Positions 16,551 to 24,605 of a stretch of 51,236 bases of DNA are shown here, piece by piece (within the stretch, counting starts at the first letter, position 1; each line of letters begins with the position of its first letter). The DNA comes from Centipeda noxia ATCC 43541 (lineage in GTDB: Bacteria > Bacillota > Negativicutes > Selenomonadales > Selenomonadaceae). Location: assembly GCF_000160555.1 (NCBI RefSeq), contig NZ_GG749281.1, positions 304,433 through 355,668 on the forward strand. The letters run 5' to 3'. Under the pieces are notes generated by a model. The model was not told where the DNA came from, searched no databases, and saw only the letters and a list, made by a program, of their open reading frames with translations. A program made the position numbers and the translations under genes.

Positions 16551-18893
16551 GTGGCATGCGATGCGTTTCCTGCGGATATACAGCGGTGCGCCCGCCAGCG
16601 GCGCGCCTTTCGCGTCTCGGGGATTGTGCAGGGGGTGGGGTTCCGCCCCTTTGTCTACCGTCTCGCCGTGCGTCTCAGCCTCGGCGGATGGGTGCTGAAC
16701 GACAGCGCCGGCGTCGGGATCGAGGCAGAGGGCACGCCGGCGGCGCTTGATTCCTTTGGAGAGGCGCTGCGCACGCAGGCGCCGCTTGCGGCTGCGGTCA
16801 CGGCGGTGACGTATACGGAGACGGCGATTCTCGGCGAGGTGTTGTTCCGTATTCTGCCGAGCCCTGCGGGGGAGCCGGCACGAACGCTTGTCTCGCCCGA
16901 TCTCGCCGTCTGTGCGGACTGCCGGCGCGAGATTTTGTCCGAAACGGATCGGCGGCAGGGCTATGCCTTTACAAATTGTACGAACTGCGGTCCGCGGTAC
17001 TCGATCATTCGCGGTGTGCCCTATGACCGCCCGCTGACCTCGATGGCGGCCTTTCACATGTGTCCTGCGTGCCAGCACGAATATGACGATCCTGCGGATC
17101 GCCGTTTCCACGCGCAGCCGAATGCATGCGCTGCCTGCGGACCCTCCTATCAGCTGCTGGCGGAGGGCGCGGCGGCGGACGGCAACCCTTTGGAAAAGGC
17201 GCGGGAAATTATCGCGGCGGGTGGAATCGTTGCGATCAAGGGCATCGGCGGCTACCATCTCGCGTGCGACGCGCGCAGCGACGAGGCGGTCACACGCCTG
17301 CGCCGCCGCAAGCGGCGTGAGGCGAAGGCGCTCGCCGTGATGGCGGGTGCGCTTGAGACGGTGCGCAGACTGTGCGCTGTCTCGGAGGAGGAGGAACGCT
17401 GGCTTGCCTCGCCTGCTGCGCCGATTGTGCTGCTGCAGCGGCGGCCGGATGCGGAGGATGCGGTCGCCCCGAGCGTTGCCCCGGGGAACCCTTGTCTCGG
17501 CGTCATGCTTCCATACGCACCCATACACTTCCTCCTGCTCGCCCCGGACGATCTCTGGGTCATGACGAGTGCAAACCTCAGCGGCGAGCCGATTATCTAT
17601 GACGATGCCGCCGCAGAGCAGGGACTCGCCGAGATTGCCGATGCGATCCTCATGCATAATCGGGAGATCGTGCATCGTGTGGATGATTCGGTTCTGCGCA
17701 TGATGGCAGGCGGACGGCAGATTGTGCGCCGCAGCCGCGGCTTTGCGCCGACACCGCTTGCGCTCCCATTTGCCCCGCAGGCGTCCGTGCTCGCAGGCGG
17801 AGCAGAGCTGAAGAGTACGTTCTGCCTGACGCGCGGGAATGAGGCGTTCCTGAGCGAGCACATCGGCGATCTGACGCACAGAAGCGTGCTCGCCTCCTAC
17901 GAGGAGACGATCGCGCACTATGAGCAGTTTTTTGAGACAAAACCGGAGCTGCTTGCCGCTGACCTGCATCCCGCCTACCTATCGGGACGTTGTCTCGCGG
18001 CGCGGGCAGAGCGCGAGGGGATTCCCCTTGTGCGAGTTCAGCACCATCATGCGCACATCGCGGCGGTGCTTGCCGAGCACGCATGTCATGAGCGCGTGCT
18101 TGGCGCAGCACTCGACGGGACGGGCTGGGGCGACGACGGAACGGCGTGGGGCGGGGAGTTCCTCGCGGCGGATATGGCGGGCTATGAGCGTCTCGCGCAT
18201 TTTGCCTGTATTCCGCTCCCGGGCGGCGACCGCGCGGCGGAGGAGCCGTGGCGCCTGGCTCTCTGGGTGCTGTACGGCCTTCATGGCGAGCGGCTGGCGA
18301 TGCATGCACCTGGCTTTGCGGCGCAGCTGCCCGCAGGCTGGCAGCTGCTGATGCAGGCAACGGCGGCCGGGGTCTCCGCGCCGCTCACGTCGAGTGCGGG
18401 GCGCCTCTTCGACGCGGCAGCGGCGCTGCTCGGCGTGTGCCTCGTCAACCGCTATGAGGGGCAGGCCGCAATCGAACTGGAGCTCCGCGCGCGCACGGCG
18501 CAGCGGGAGGGGCGTATCCTGCCCTATGTCCTGCGCGGTGCGCCGGGCGCGATGACGGCGGACTTCCTGCCGGTACTCAATGCCCTCGCGGACGGGGCGG
18601 AGCAGATCTCGGCAGAGGAGCGTGCGGGACGTGCGCTGGACTTCCATGTGACGATGGCAGCGGCCGTCGCCGAGGTGCTTGGCGTGCTCGCAGTGCACAC
18701 AGGCCTGCGCACAGCCGCGCTCGCGGGCGGCGTGTTCCAGAATGCGCTTTTATTGGAGCAGGTACTTGCCCGCATCGGCGGGGACTATCGCGTTCTCCTG
18801 CCGCACCTCGCTCCGCCGAACGACGGCGGCATTGCGTACGGACAGGCGGCCGCGGCGCTCGCGCGGATGAAAAACGGCCGGGGTGTGTCTTGA
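16551..18893 (+). CDS. hypF: Carbamoyltransferase HypF
   Basis: A 780-aa multidomain enzyme that makes the CN ligands of the active site by transferring carbamoyl phosphate-derived carbamoyl to the C-terminal Cys of HypE. Domains in order are acylphosphatase (VQGVGFRPFVYRLA, about 22-105), two zinc-finger motifs with paired CxxC (CADC-CTNC and CPAC-CAAC, about 120-200), a YrdC-like domain (about 210-395) and a Kae1-like domain (about 410-765, with HHHAHIAAVLAEH). Length and domain order are normal. The GTG start at 16551 lies 3 bases after the hyaD stop and has no strong ribosome-binding site, consistent with translational coupling. Confidence 0.95.
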   Translation: MACDAFPADIQRCARQRRAFRVSGIVQGVGFRPFVYRLAVRLSLGGWVLNDSAGVGIEAEGTPAALDSFGEALRTQAPLAAAVTAVTYTETAILGEVLFRILPSPAGEPARTLVSPDLAVCADCRREILSETDRRQGYAFTNCTNCGPRYSIIRGVPYDRPLTSMAAFHMCPACQHEYDDPADRRFHAQPNACAACGPSYQLLAEGAAADGNPLEKAREIIAAGGIVAIKGIGGYHLACDARSDEAVTRLRRRKRREAKALAVMAGALETVRRLCAVSEEEERWLASPAAPIVLLQRRPDAEDAVAPSVAPGNPCLGVMLPYAPIHFLLLAPDDLWVMTSANLSGEPIIYDDAAAEQGLAEIADAILMHNREIVHRVDDSVLRMMAGGRQIVRRSRGFAPTPLALPFAPQASVLAGGAELKSTFCLTRGNEAFLSEHIGDLTHRSVLASYEETIAHYEQFFETKPELLAADLHPAYLSGRCLAARAEREGIPLVRVQHHHAHIAAVLAEHACHERVLGAALDGTGWGDDGTAWGGEFLAADMAGYERLAHFACIPLPGGDRAAEEPWRLALWVLYGLHGERLAMHAPGFAAQLPAGWQLLMQATAAGVSAPLTSSAGRLFDAAAALLGVCLVNRYEGQAAIELELRARTAQREGRILPYVLRGAPGAMTADFLPVLNALADGAEQISAEERAGRALDFHVTMAAAVAEVLGVLAVHTGLRTAALAGGVFQNALLLEQVLARIGGDYRVLLPHLAPPNDGGIAYGQAAAALARMKNGRGVS

Positions 18894-18972
18894 AACACTG
18901 CGCCCGCAGGCGATGCGCGGTATAATGACAGAGAAAATACAATCGATGGGTTCAATGGGTTTAGGAGGATGT

Positions 18973-19212
18973 ATGTGTTTAGCGGTTCCGGCGAAGGTCG
19001 TTGAAATAAAGGATCAGCTTGCCTCGGTAGAACTGAACGGCGTGCGCCGTGCGGCGAGCCTCATGCTGCTGCCCGAGGCAAAGCTGGGAGACTATGTGCT
19101 CGTGCACGCGGGCTTTGCGATGCAGATCGTCGATGCGGAAGAGGCGGAGCGTATCCATGCCCTGCGGGCGGAGATGCGCGGAGCCCCGCGCACGGTGGAG
19201 CAGATCCCATGA
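18973..19212 (+). CDS. hypC: Hydrogenase assembly chaperone HypC
   Basis: A 79-aa protein starting MCLAVPAKVVEI; Cys2 is the essential residue that holds the Fe(CN)2CO unit with HypD. The conserved GDYVLVHAGFAMQ segment follows. It shuttles the iron unit to the large subunit precursor. ATG 18973 is preceded by TAGGAGG (18962-18968); the frame open upstream is not part of the family. A gap of about 80 bp separates it from hypF and includes a TATAAT at 18921-18926 without a clear -35, so an internal promoter is possible but weak. It overlaps hypD by 4 bases. Confidence 0.95.
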   Translation: MCLAVPAKVVEIKDQLASVELNGVRRAASLMLLPEAKLGDYVLVHAGFAMQIVDAEEAERIHALRAEMRGAPRTVEQIP

Positions 19213-20318
19213 GCACGGCCGCCGAGATACAGGCCGTGACCGCCGAGGCAGTTGCGGATATGCGGCGCCTGCTCGTGCACCGCACGCGTCCTGTGCGGAT
19301 TATGGAGGTCTGTGGGACGCATACGGTGGCGATCTTTCGTGCGGGGCTCCGGCAGATTCTCCCCGCCGAGATCGAGCTTGTCTCAGGCCCCGGCTGTCCT
19401 GTCTGCGTAACCGCCGACGACTACATCGACGCGGCGATTGCCTATGCGGGGATGGAGGATGTCATCATCACGACGTTCGGCGATATGCTGAAGGTCCCGG
19501 GGACGGACTCCAGTCTCGCTGAGGCGCAGGCGGCGGGCGCTGACGTGCGCATCGTCTACTCGCCGCTCGACGCGCTGACCGTTGCGGCGGAGAATCCCGC
19601 AAAGCAGGTGGTCTTCCTCGCGGTCGGCTTTGAGACGACTGCACCGACCGAGGCGGCGGCTGTGCTCGCGGCGGAGCGGCAGGGATGCGGAAACTTCTTC
19701 CTGCTGTCTGCGCAGAAGCTGGTCCCGCCCGTGATGCACACCCTGCTCGATGACGGGACGGCGGCGGTGGACGGATTTCTCCTGCCCGGACACGTTGCCG
19801 TCGTAACGGGGACGGGGCTCTTTGACTTCCTCGCGCGGGACTATCATGTGCCAGGCGTGGTCGGCGGGTTCCAGCCGCTCGAGATCCTGCGCGCGCTGCA
19901 CATGATCGTCCGTCAGATCAGCCATGGCGAAGCGCGCATCGAAAATGCCTATGAGACGGTGGTGCGCCCGGAGGGAAATCCTGCGGCACTGGCAGCGATC
20001 GACCGCGTCTATGAACCGGCGGCAACGGCGTGGCGGGGGCTGGGCGTAATCCCGGCATCGGGGCTCTCGATGCGCGGGGAATATGCGCGTTTTGACTTTG
20101 CGCGCGTGCGTCCGCTCTCCATCGAGACACGCACCGAGGGGCGGCGCGGCTGCCGCTGCGGCGAGGTGCTGCGCGGGGCAATCGTACCGAAGGACTGCGC
20201 GCTCTTTGGCAGGGCGTGTGTGCCGGAGCATGCCGTCGGCCCCTGCATGGTATCGGTTGAGGGGACGTGCGCGGCCTGGTATAAATACGGCGGAGGGAGG
20301 TTCCGTTATGGAGCATGA
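19209..20318 (+). CDS. hypD: Hydrogenase formation protein HypD
   Basis: A 369-aa iron-sulfur scaffold on which CO and CN are attached to iron. Key cysteines are visible: MEVCGTHT (iron-binding Cys), SGPGCPVCV (redox-active pair), and the [4Fe-4S] ligands in the C-terminal segment GCRCGEV-PKDCALFGRACVPEHAVGPC. Also present is GFETTAP. It forms a complex with HypC and accepts CN from HypE. It overlaps hypC by ATGA at the start and hypE by 11 bases at the end, so hypCDE is tightly coupled. Confidence 0.96.
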   Translation: MSTAAEIQAVTAEAVADMRRLLVHRTRPVRIMEVCGTHTVAIFRAGLRQILPAEIELVSGPGCPVCVTADDYIDAAIAYAGMEDVIITTFGDMLKVPGTDSSLAEAQAAGADVRIVYSPLDALTVAAENPAKQVVFLAVGFETTAPTEAAAVLAAERQGCGNFFLLSAQKLVPPVMHTLLDDGTAAVDGFLLPGHVAVVTGTGLFDFLARDYHVPGVVGGFQPLEILRALHMIVRQISHGEARIENAYETVVRPEGNPAALAAIDRVYEPAATAWRGLGVIPASGLSMRGEYARFDFARVRPLSIETRTEGRRGCRCGEVLRGAIVPKDCALFGRACVPEHAVGPCMVSVEGTCAAWYKYGGGRFRYGA

Positions 20319-21315
20319 GGTCATTACGCTCGCGCACGGTGCGGGCGGTCAGCTGAGCCATGCGCTCATGGAGGAAATCGTGCTGCCGGAGCTCGGCAAC
20401 ACCATCCTGAATGCTCTGCACGACGGCGCTGTTCTTCCGCCCACGGGGCGGGCGGCCTTTACAACGGATTCCTATGTTGTTCAGCCGCACTTCTTCCCCG
20501 GCGGGAGCATCGGCCGGCTCGCCATCTGCGGTACGGTCAACGATCTCGCGATGACGGGCGCGGTGCCGCGCTGGCTCTCGCTGGCCGTGATCCTCGAGGA
20601 AGGGCTGCCGATGGAGACCCTGCGCCGCGTCGTGCGCGACATCCGCACGGCGGCGGAGGAGGCAGGCGTCCTCATCGTGACGGGGGATACAAAGGTCGTG
20701 CCGCGCGGCTGCGGGGACGGCATCTATATCAATACGGCAGGCGTGGGCGAGATGATCGAGGGGGCTGACATTGCGCCGGCAAACATCAAGCCGGGCATGG
20801 ACATCATCGTCTCGGGCACGCTCGGCGATCATGCGGCGACGGTCATGGCGGCGCGGCACAATCTGACGCTCCCGCCGGAGATCATGAGCGACTGTGCGCC
20901 GCTTAACCATATGACGGCGGCAATGCTCGCAGCGGCACCCTCCATTGCAGTGCTCCGCGATCCGACGCGCGGCGGCGCCGCGGCATCGCTGAACGAGCTG
21001 GCGGGGGCGGTGGGGGTCGGCATCCTGCTCGACGAGGAGCGAATCCCCGTGCGTCCTGCCGTGCAGGGCGTCTGTGAGCTGCTCGGGTTTGACCCGCTGA
21101 CGCTCGCGAACGAGGGCAAGCTCATCGCGTTTACGCAGCCCGCAGATACGGAGCGTGTGCTCGACGTGATGCATGCGGACCCGCACGGCACGGAGGCCTG
21201 CGTCATCGGGCAGACGACGGCGGAGGCGCCCGGCGAGGTGGGGCTCAGAACCGCGCTCGGCGGCATCCGCGTGGTGGATATGCCGCTCGGCGAACTCGTT
21301 CCGCGGATTTGCTGA
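20308..21315 (+). CDS. hypE: Carbamoyl dehydratase HypE
   Basis: A 335-aa PurM/AIR-synthase-like enzyme. It converts the carbamoyl group on its C-terminal Cys to thiocyanate with ATP, giving the cyanide ligand. The C-terminus is PRIC, with the essential Cys as last residue. Other family features are AHGAGGQLSHALMEE at the start, VNDLAMTGAVPRWL, GDTKVVPRG for ATP binding and RDPTRGGAAASLNE. ATG 20308 overlaps the end of hypD and is preceded by GGAGGGAGG. It is the last gene of the hydrogenase operon. Confidence 0.96.
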   Translation: MEHEVITLAHGAGGQLSHALMEEIVLPELGNTILNALHDGAVLPPTGRAAFTTDSYVVQPHFFPGGSIGRLAICGTVNDLAMTGAVPRWLSLAVILEEGLPMETLRRVVRDIRTAAEEAGVLIVTGDTKVVPRGCGDGIYINTAGVGEMIEGADIAPANIKPGMDIIVSGTLGDHAATVMAARHNLTLPPEIMSDCAPLNHMTAAMLAAAPSIAVLRDPTRGGAAASLNELAGAVGVGILLDEERIPVRPAVQGVCELLGFDPLTLANEGKLIAFTQPADTERVLDVMHADPHGTEACVIGQTTAEAPGEVGLRTALGGIRVVDMPLGELVPRIC

Positions 21316-21397
21316 GCGGGCGGACGGCATCTGCCATGCGTATTCCCTTTGCGGCGATTTTACAATGCATCTGATCCGCATCCTTCTGCACACAAAA

Positions 21398-21428
21398 AAA
21401 GACGAGCGGTGGTCGTCCGCTCGTCTTT
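21398..21428 (-). terminator. Intrinsic terminator for the small minus-strand gene
   Basis: 12-bp inverted repeat AAAGACGAGCGG/CCGCTCGTCTTT (21398-21409 and 21417-21428). Read on the minus strand it is followed by seven T, so it terminates the 54-aa gene and may also slow read-through from hypE. Confidence 0.8.
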
Positions 21429-21458
21429 CAGAAGGAAGTTTTGCTCCGGAAACAAAAT

Positions 21459-21623
21459 CTACTTTGTGAGATGCACGTCGGGGATTTCAACCTCGTGGTG
21501 CGTCTCGGGATCTACGTTTGCGTACACGCCCGGCTTCGTCTCGAACGCCTTCAGATTGTCCGCGTTCGCCTCGAGCATGTCCTCGACAAAGCGTTCCACT
21601 GCCTCTGCGAAATAGATCTTCAT
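21459..21623 (-). CDS. Small conserved-looking protein, 54 aa, unknown function
   Basis: I do not recognise this gene. The product starts MKIYFAEAVERFVEDMLEANADNLKAF and ends VEIPDVHLTK; it is acidic and looks helical at the N-terminus, with several His residues near its end. The start at 21623 has AAGGGG about 9 bases upstream; the frame open further upstream is AT-rich non-coding sequence. It has its own terminator and is divergent from the LysR gene and convergent with the hydrogenase operon. Confidence 0.6.
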   Translation of the reverse strand: MKIYFAEAVERFVEDMLEANADNLKAFETKPGVYANVDPETHHEVEIPDVHLTK

Positions 21624-21860
21624 ACGGTATTTCCCCTTCTCTTGACCGTCGTAGATTTTGTATGGACTCAATCTAACACGTTTTCCGATGAAATAAAAAT
21701 ATTTCTTTTCGATACACAATAGCTTTGGACTATTAAAACTTTTAATACGAAGTGTGACTTTTATACTATACGGATTGGCCTATATATAGTAAACTAATGA
21801 GCAATATAGGAAATATTGATTGGATGGCAGCCGCCCTGTGTGCGGAGGGGAGATGATCGG

Positions 21861-22754
21861 ATGACGCTGGTTCAGATGCGGTATTTCTATGAGGTCTGTC
21901 AATGGCAGAACATCACGAAGGCGGCGGAGCACCTCCACGTCTCTCAGCCGACGGTGACCGTCGCCATGCAGGCGCTCGAGGCGGAGACGGGGCTGAACCT
22001 CTTCCACCGCGAAGGGCGCAAGATCACCGTTACGACGGACGGGGCGAAGCTCCTCGGCAAGATATCCTCCATCCTCACGGAGATCACGCGCCTTGACAAT
22101 GAGATTCGCGATATGGCGCACCGCCATGCGAAGGTCCGCATTGCGATGCCCCTCCAGCTCGGCGTCGTCTTTTTGCCGCATATTTTGGGCGAGTTTCGCC
22201 GTGCACATCCGGAGATCGAGCTCGAGATCATCGAGACCGGCGGCGTGAGCGCCCTGCAGATGGTCGAGGAGGAAAAACTCGACCTTGCGCTGACGAATTA
22301 CACTGCTGATTTCAGTGCACGGCTCAGCTATTCCAAACTCTTTGACTGCGAGTGCACCTTCGTTACGCGCCCCGATCATCCCTTTGCGCAGCGCCACAGC
22401 CTCAGCATCGCGGAACTGCAGGAGGAGCCCCTCGTCATGCTTGACAGCGGCTTTTTCGTCAACCGCCTCGTACAGGATGCCTATGGGCGTATCGGGGAGA
22501 AACCGAATGTCGTGCACTACTCGCCCTATCTGCATACGGTCAAGAACCTCGTGAATGCGGGCATCGGATCGACATTCCTCGCGCGCCCGTCGGTTCTTCC
22601 CGGGGACCATCTCGTACAGATTCCCCTCATCGACCCCATGTTCATCAACAGCGGTCTTGTTACCAAGAAGGGGCGTCAGACCTTCGACGATGTGCGGCTC
22701 GTCATGAGCTATCTGCGCCGGCTGACAAAGGAGCTCCTCGGCGGCGGGAAGTAA
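21861..22754 (+). CDS. LysR-family transcriptional regulator
   Basis: A 297-aa regulator. The N-terminal winged helix-turn-helix (about 1-60) reads MTLVQMRYFYEVCQWQNIT, then KAAEHLHVSQPTVTVAMQALE, typical of the family. A helical linker and the periplasmic-binding-protein-like effector domain follow (about 90-295). ATG 21861 is preceded by GGAGGGGA; the frame upstream lacks the family start. It stands alone between a divergent small gene and a convergent glycosyltransferase, so its target is not obvious. The nearby hydrogenase operon or its divergent neighbour are possible targets, but nothing in the sequence decides this. Confidence 0.9.
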   Translation: MTLVQMRYFYEVCQWQNITKAAEHLHVSQPTVTVAMQALEAETGLNLFHREGRKITVTTDGAKLLGKISSILTEITRLDNEIRDMAHRHAKVRIAMPLQLGVVFLPHILGEFRRAHPEIELEIIETGGVSALQMVEEEKLDLALTNYTADFSARLSYSKLFDCECTFVTRPDHPFAQRHSLSIAELQEEPLVMLDSGFFVNRLVQDAYGRIGEKPNVVHYSPYLHTVKNLVNAGIGSTFLARPSVLPGDHLVQIPLIDPMFINSGLVTKKGRQTFDDVRLVMSYLRRLTKELLGGGK

Positions 22755-22829
22755 ACAGCGCCGGATCATGCCGTATCCCCTGGTTTAGATCATTTGGGGG
22801 ATGCTGCATGGTCCGGCGGCATTGTGCTG

Positions 22830-24347
22830 TTAATTTCCAGAAAATGCGGCGGGCGTATCTTTCGCCCGTCGATAGATGCGTACGTGTTTTTGCTCGGCGA
22901 GCACCTGCCACTCATTGCGGTTCAGGAGCTTGCCGAGCTTTTTGTCGTGCCGCGTGTCCCAGAGCAGATAGATGTCCCGATCGTGCGGCAGTTGATCGAA
23001 CGTGAGAACGGGCATGACGTATTTGCGCTGCCAGTTGATGTCCGTGCCCGTTCGTTTTGCGTACGAAGAGGCGGGGATGAGATCGTAGACCATATGCCCC
23101 GTATAGTATACGACGGATGTTTGATATTCGCCGTAGGAGACGATGAGGTCGTCGCTCTTTACATATTGGTTCAGCACGTCCGCCTGCCATTTCCCCGAGA
23201 ACAGGTCGATCGCGTGATAGCCCGTCTGCCCCGGAACGTGAAGCGCATATGAAATCCTGCCGTTCGCGGCGTCGATCGGCAGGTACAGCAGGATCGTGAG
23301 CAGCCCGCAGCATACGACGGCGAGGGACAGCGTCCTGCGCAGCAGCCGCATATGCGATAGGAGGAGGCGCGCCGTGAGGAGCGCGATGGGCATGAGACCC
23401 GGCAGCGTATACGTCGCGTATTTTGTCGCTATCAGCTGGAAGAACACGTTGACCGTGAGGGCCCAGATCAGCAGGAAGAGGGTATGCGGGGCGAGCGTTC
23501 CGAGCCCTCTGCGCAGCCTTTGGGTGAGCGGAATGATGAGGGCAAAACTCCATGGAAAGAAGCCGATGAGGAAGATGGCAGGGTAGAAATACCAGACGTT
23601 CCAAGCGGGGTGTTCGGCGACCGTCGCACGCAGAAGGTTGTGCACACCGAAGAAGCCTACGATGAAATCCATGCCGTGCAGCGCATACATTCCTGCATAC
23701 CAGATGCCGCTCACGAGTGCAAAGAGAAGAATCCCGAGCGGTTTCATCCGCAGGAGCTCGCCGAGGTCGCGGCGCACGAGGAGGAAGGCAAGAATGACGA
23801 GGCCCGGCAGTACGATGCCGACGGGCCCTTTTGTCAGCACGGCGAGTCCGGCGGAAACGTAGGCAAGGTAGTAGAACCTGCGGTTCCGTGTATAGCCGAA
23901 GTAGAAGAAAACGAGTGCACCGTTCAGGAAGACGAACAGCGTCGCGTCGGTAATCACGCTCCTTCCGACCAGCCAATAGGCAAAGGAGGTCGCAAGAATG
24001 GCCGCGGCGAAGAAGCCGGTGCGCGCGTTATAGATCTGCCGTCCGAAGCCATAGGTGAGAAGGACGCCGATGCTCGCAAAGAGTCCCGGAAAAAAGCGCG
24101 CTGCAAAATCCGATGTGCCGAAGAGGGAAAAGGCAGCCATCAGCTCCCAATAGAAGAATGCCGGCTTGTCGTACCAGTAATTGCCGTAGATGCGCGGTGA
24201 GAAGTAATCACCGGAGGCAAGCATCTCTTTCGCAGTCAGCGCATAATTTGATTCCACCTGATCCGTGATCACAAGCCCGCTGCTCCCGAGGAAGAAAATC
24301 GCGCACAGCAAGCATAAAAGTCCCAGATGTTTTTTTGTTTCAGCCAC
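22830..24347 (-). CDS. ArnT-like family 39 glycosyltransferase (membrane)
   Basis: A 505-aa polytopic protein with about ten hydrophobic segments and a C-terminal extracytoplasmic tail (from about residue 370). The first loop carries DQVESNYALTAKEML, with the acidic residues that mark the catalytic loop of GT-C enzymes such as ArnT and PMT. PRIYGNYWYDKPAFFYW follows, the typical YDKPP-like motif. These enzymes move a sugar from an undecaprenyl-phosphate donor onto lipid A, proteins or other envelope targets. The substrate cannot be told here. The GTG start at 24347 is the earliest possible, as an in-frame stop lies just upstream. It has its own promoter at 24468-24496. Confidence 0.85.
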   Translation of the reverse strand: MAETKKHLGLLCLLCAIFFLGSSGLVITDQVESNYALTAKEMLASGDYFSPRIYGNYWYDKPAFFYWELMAAFSLFGTSDFAARFFPGLFASIGVLLTYGFGRQIYNARTGFFAAAILATSFAYWLVGRSVITDATLFVFLNGALVFFYFGYTRNRRFYYLAYVSAGLAVLTKGPVGIVLPGLVILAFLLVRRDLGELLRMKPLGILLFALVSGIWYAGMYALHGMDFIVGFFGVHNLLRATVAEHPAWNVWYFYPAIFLIGFFPWSFALIIPLTQRLRRGLGTLAPHTLFLLIWALTVNVFFQLIATKYATYTLPGLMPIALLTARLLLSHMRLLRRTLSLAVVCCGLLTILLYLPIDAANGRISYALHVPGQTGYHAIDLFSGKWQADVLNQYVKSDDLIVSYGEYQTSVVYYTGHMVYDLIPASSYAKRTGTDINWQRKYVMPVLTFDQLPHDRDIYLLWDTRHDKKLGKLLNRNEWQVLAEQKHVRIYRRAKDTPAAFSGN

Positions 24348-24467
24348 GCGGAATCATCAATGTCCTTTCTTGTCAGCTTGATTTGTGCAGAGAATATGCG
24401 CCCGCCTTTGACATAGTCCTGCAAAGACATCACGTCATGACTCCTAGGTCATTGTGCCTAAGCCTGT

Positions 24468-24496
24468 ACTATAGTCTTTTGCTTTCGTCATGTCAA
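24468..24496 (-). promoter_or_regulatory. Sigma-A-type promoter for the ArnT-like gene, with possible operator
   Basis: On the minus strand, TTGACA (24496-24491), a 17-bp spacer and TATAGT (24473-24468). Just downstream, about 24437-24462, are overlapping inverted repeats (ATGAC-GTCAT and CCTAGG-CCTAAG) over the start site that could bind a repressor. Confidence 0.7.
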
Positions 24497-24524
24497 CATT
24501 TATTATGCAAAGGCGGGGGCTTTG

Positions 24525-24533
24525 TGTTATAAT
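24525..24533 (+). promoter_or_regulatory. Extended -10 promoter for secA
   Basis: TGTTATAAT, a perfect extended -10, 73 bp before the secA start. No strong -35 is visible. It diverges from the ArnT-like promoter about 30 bp away. Confidence 0.55.
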
Positions 24534-24605
24534 GAAACGAATATTGCCTTGAAAAAGCGTTTCCTTTGGGCAATACGCTATCATCATACAGGAGTGTGAA
24601 ACTAC

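Noticed and set aside
18921-18926. TATAAT before hypC as an internal promoter
   Set aside because: The only -35-like TTGAAA is 25 bp upstream, too far for a standard promoter. It is mentioned under hypC as a weak possibility only.
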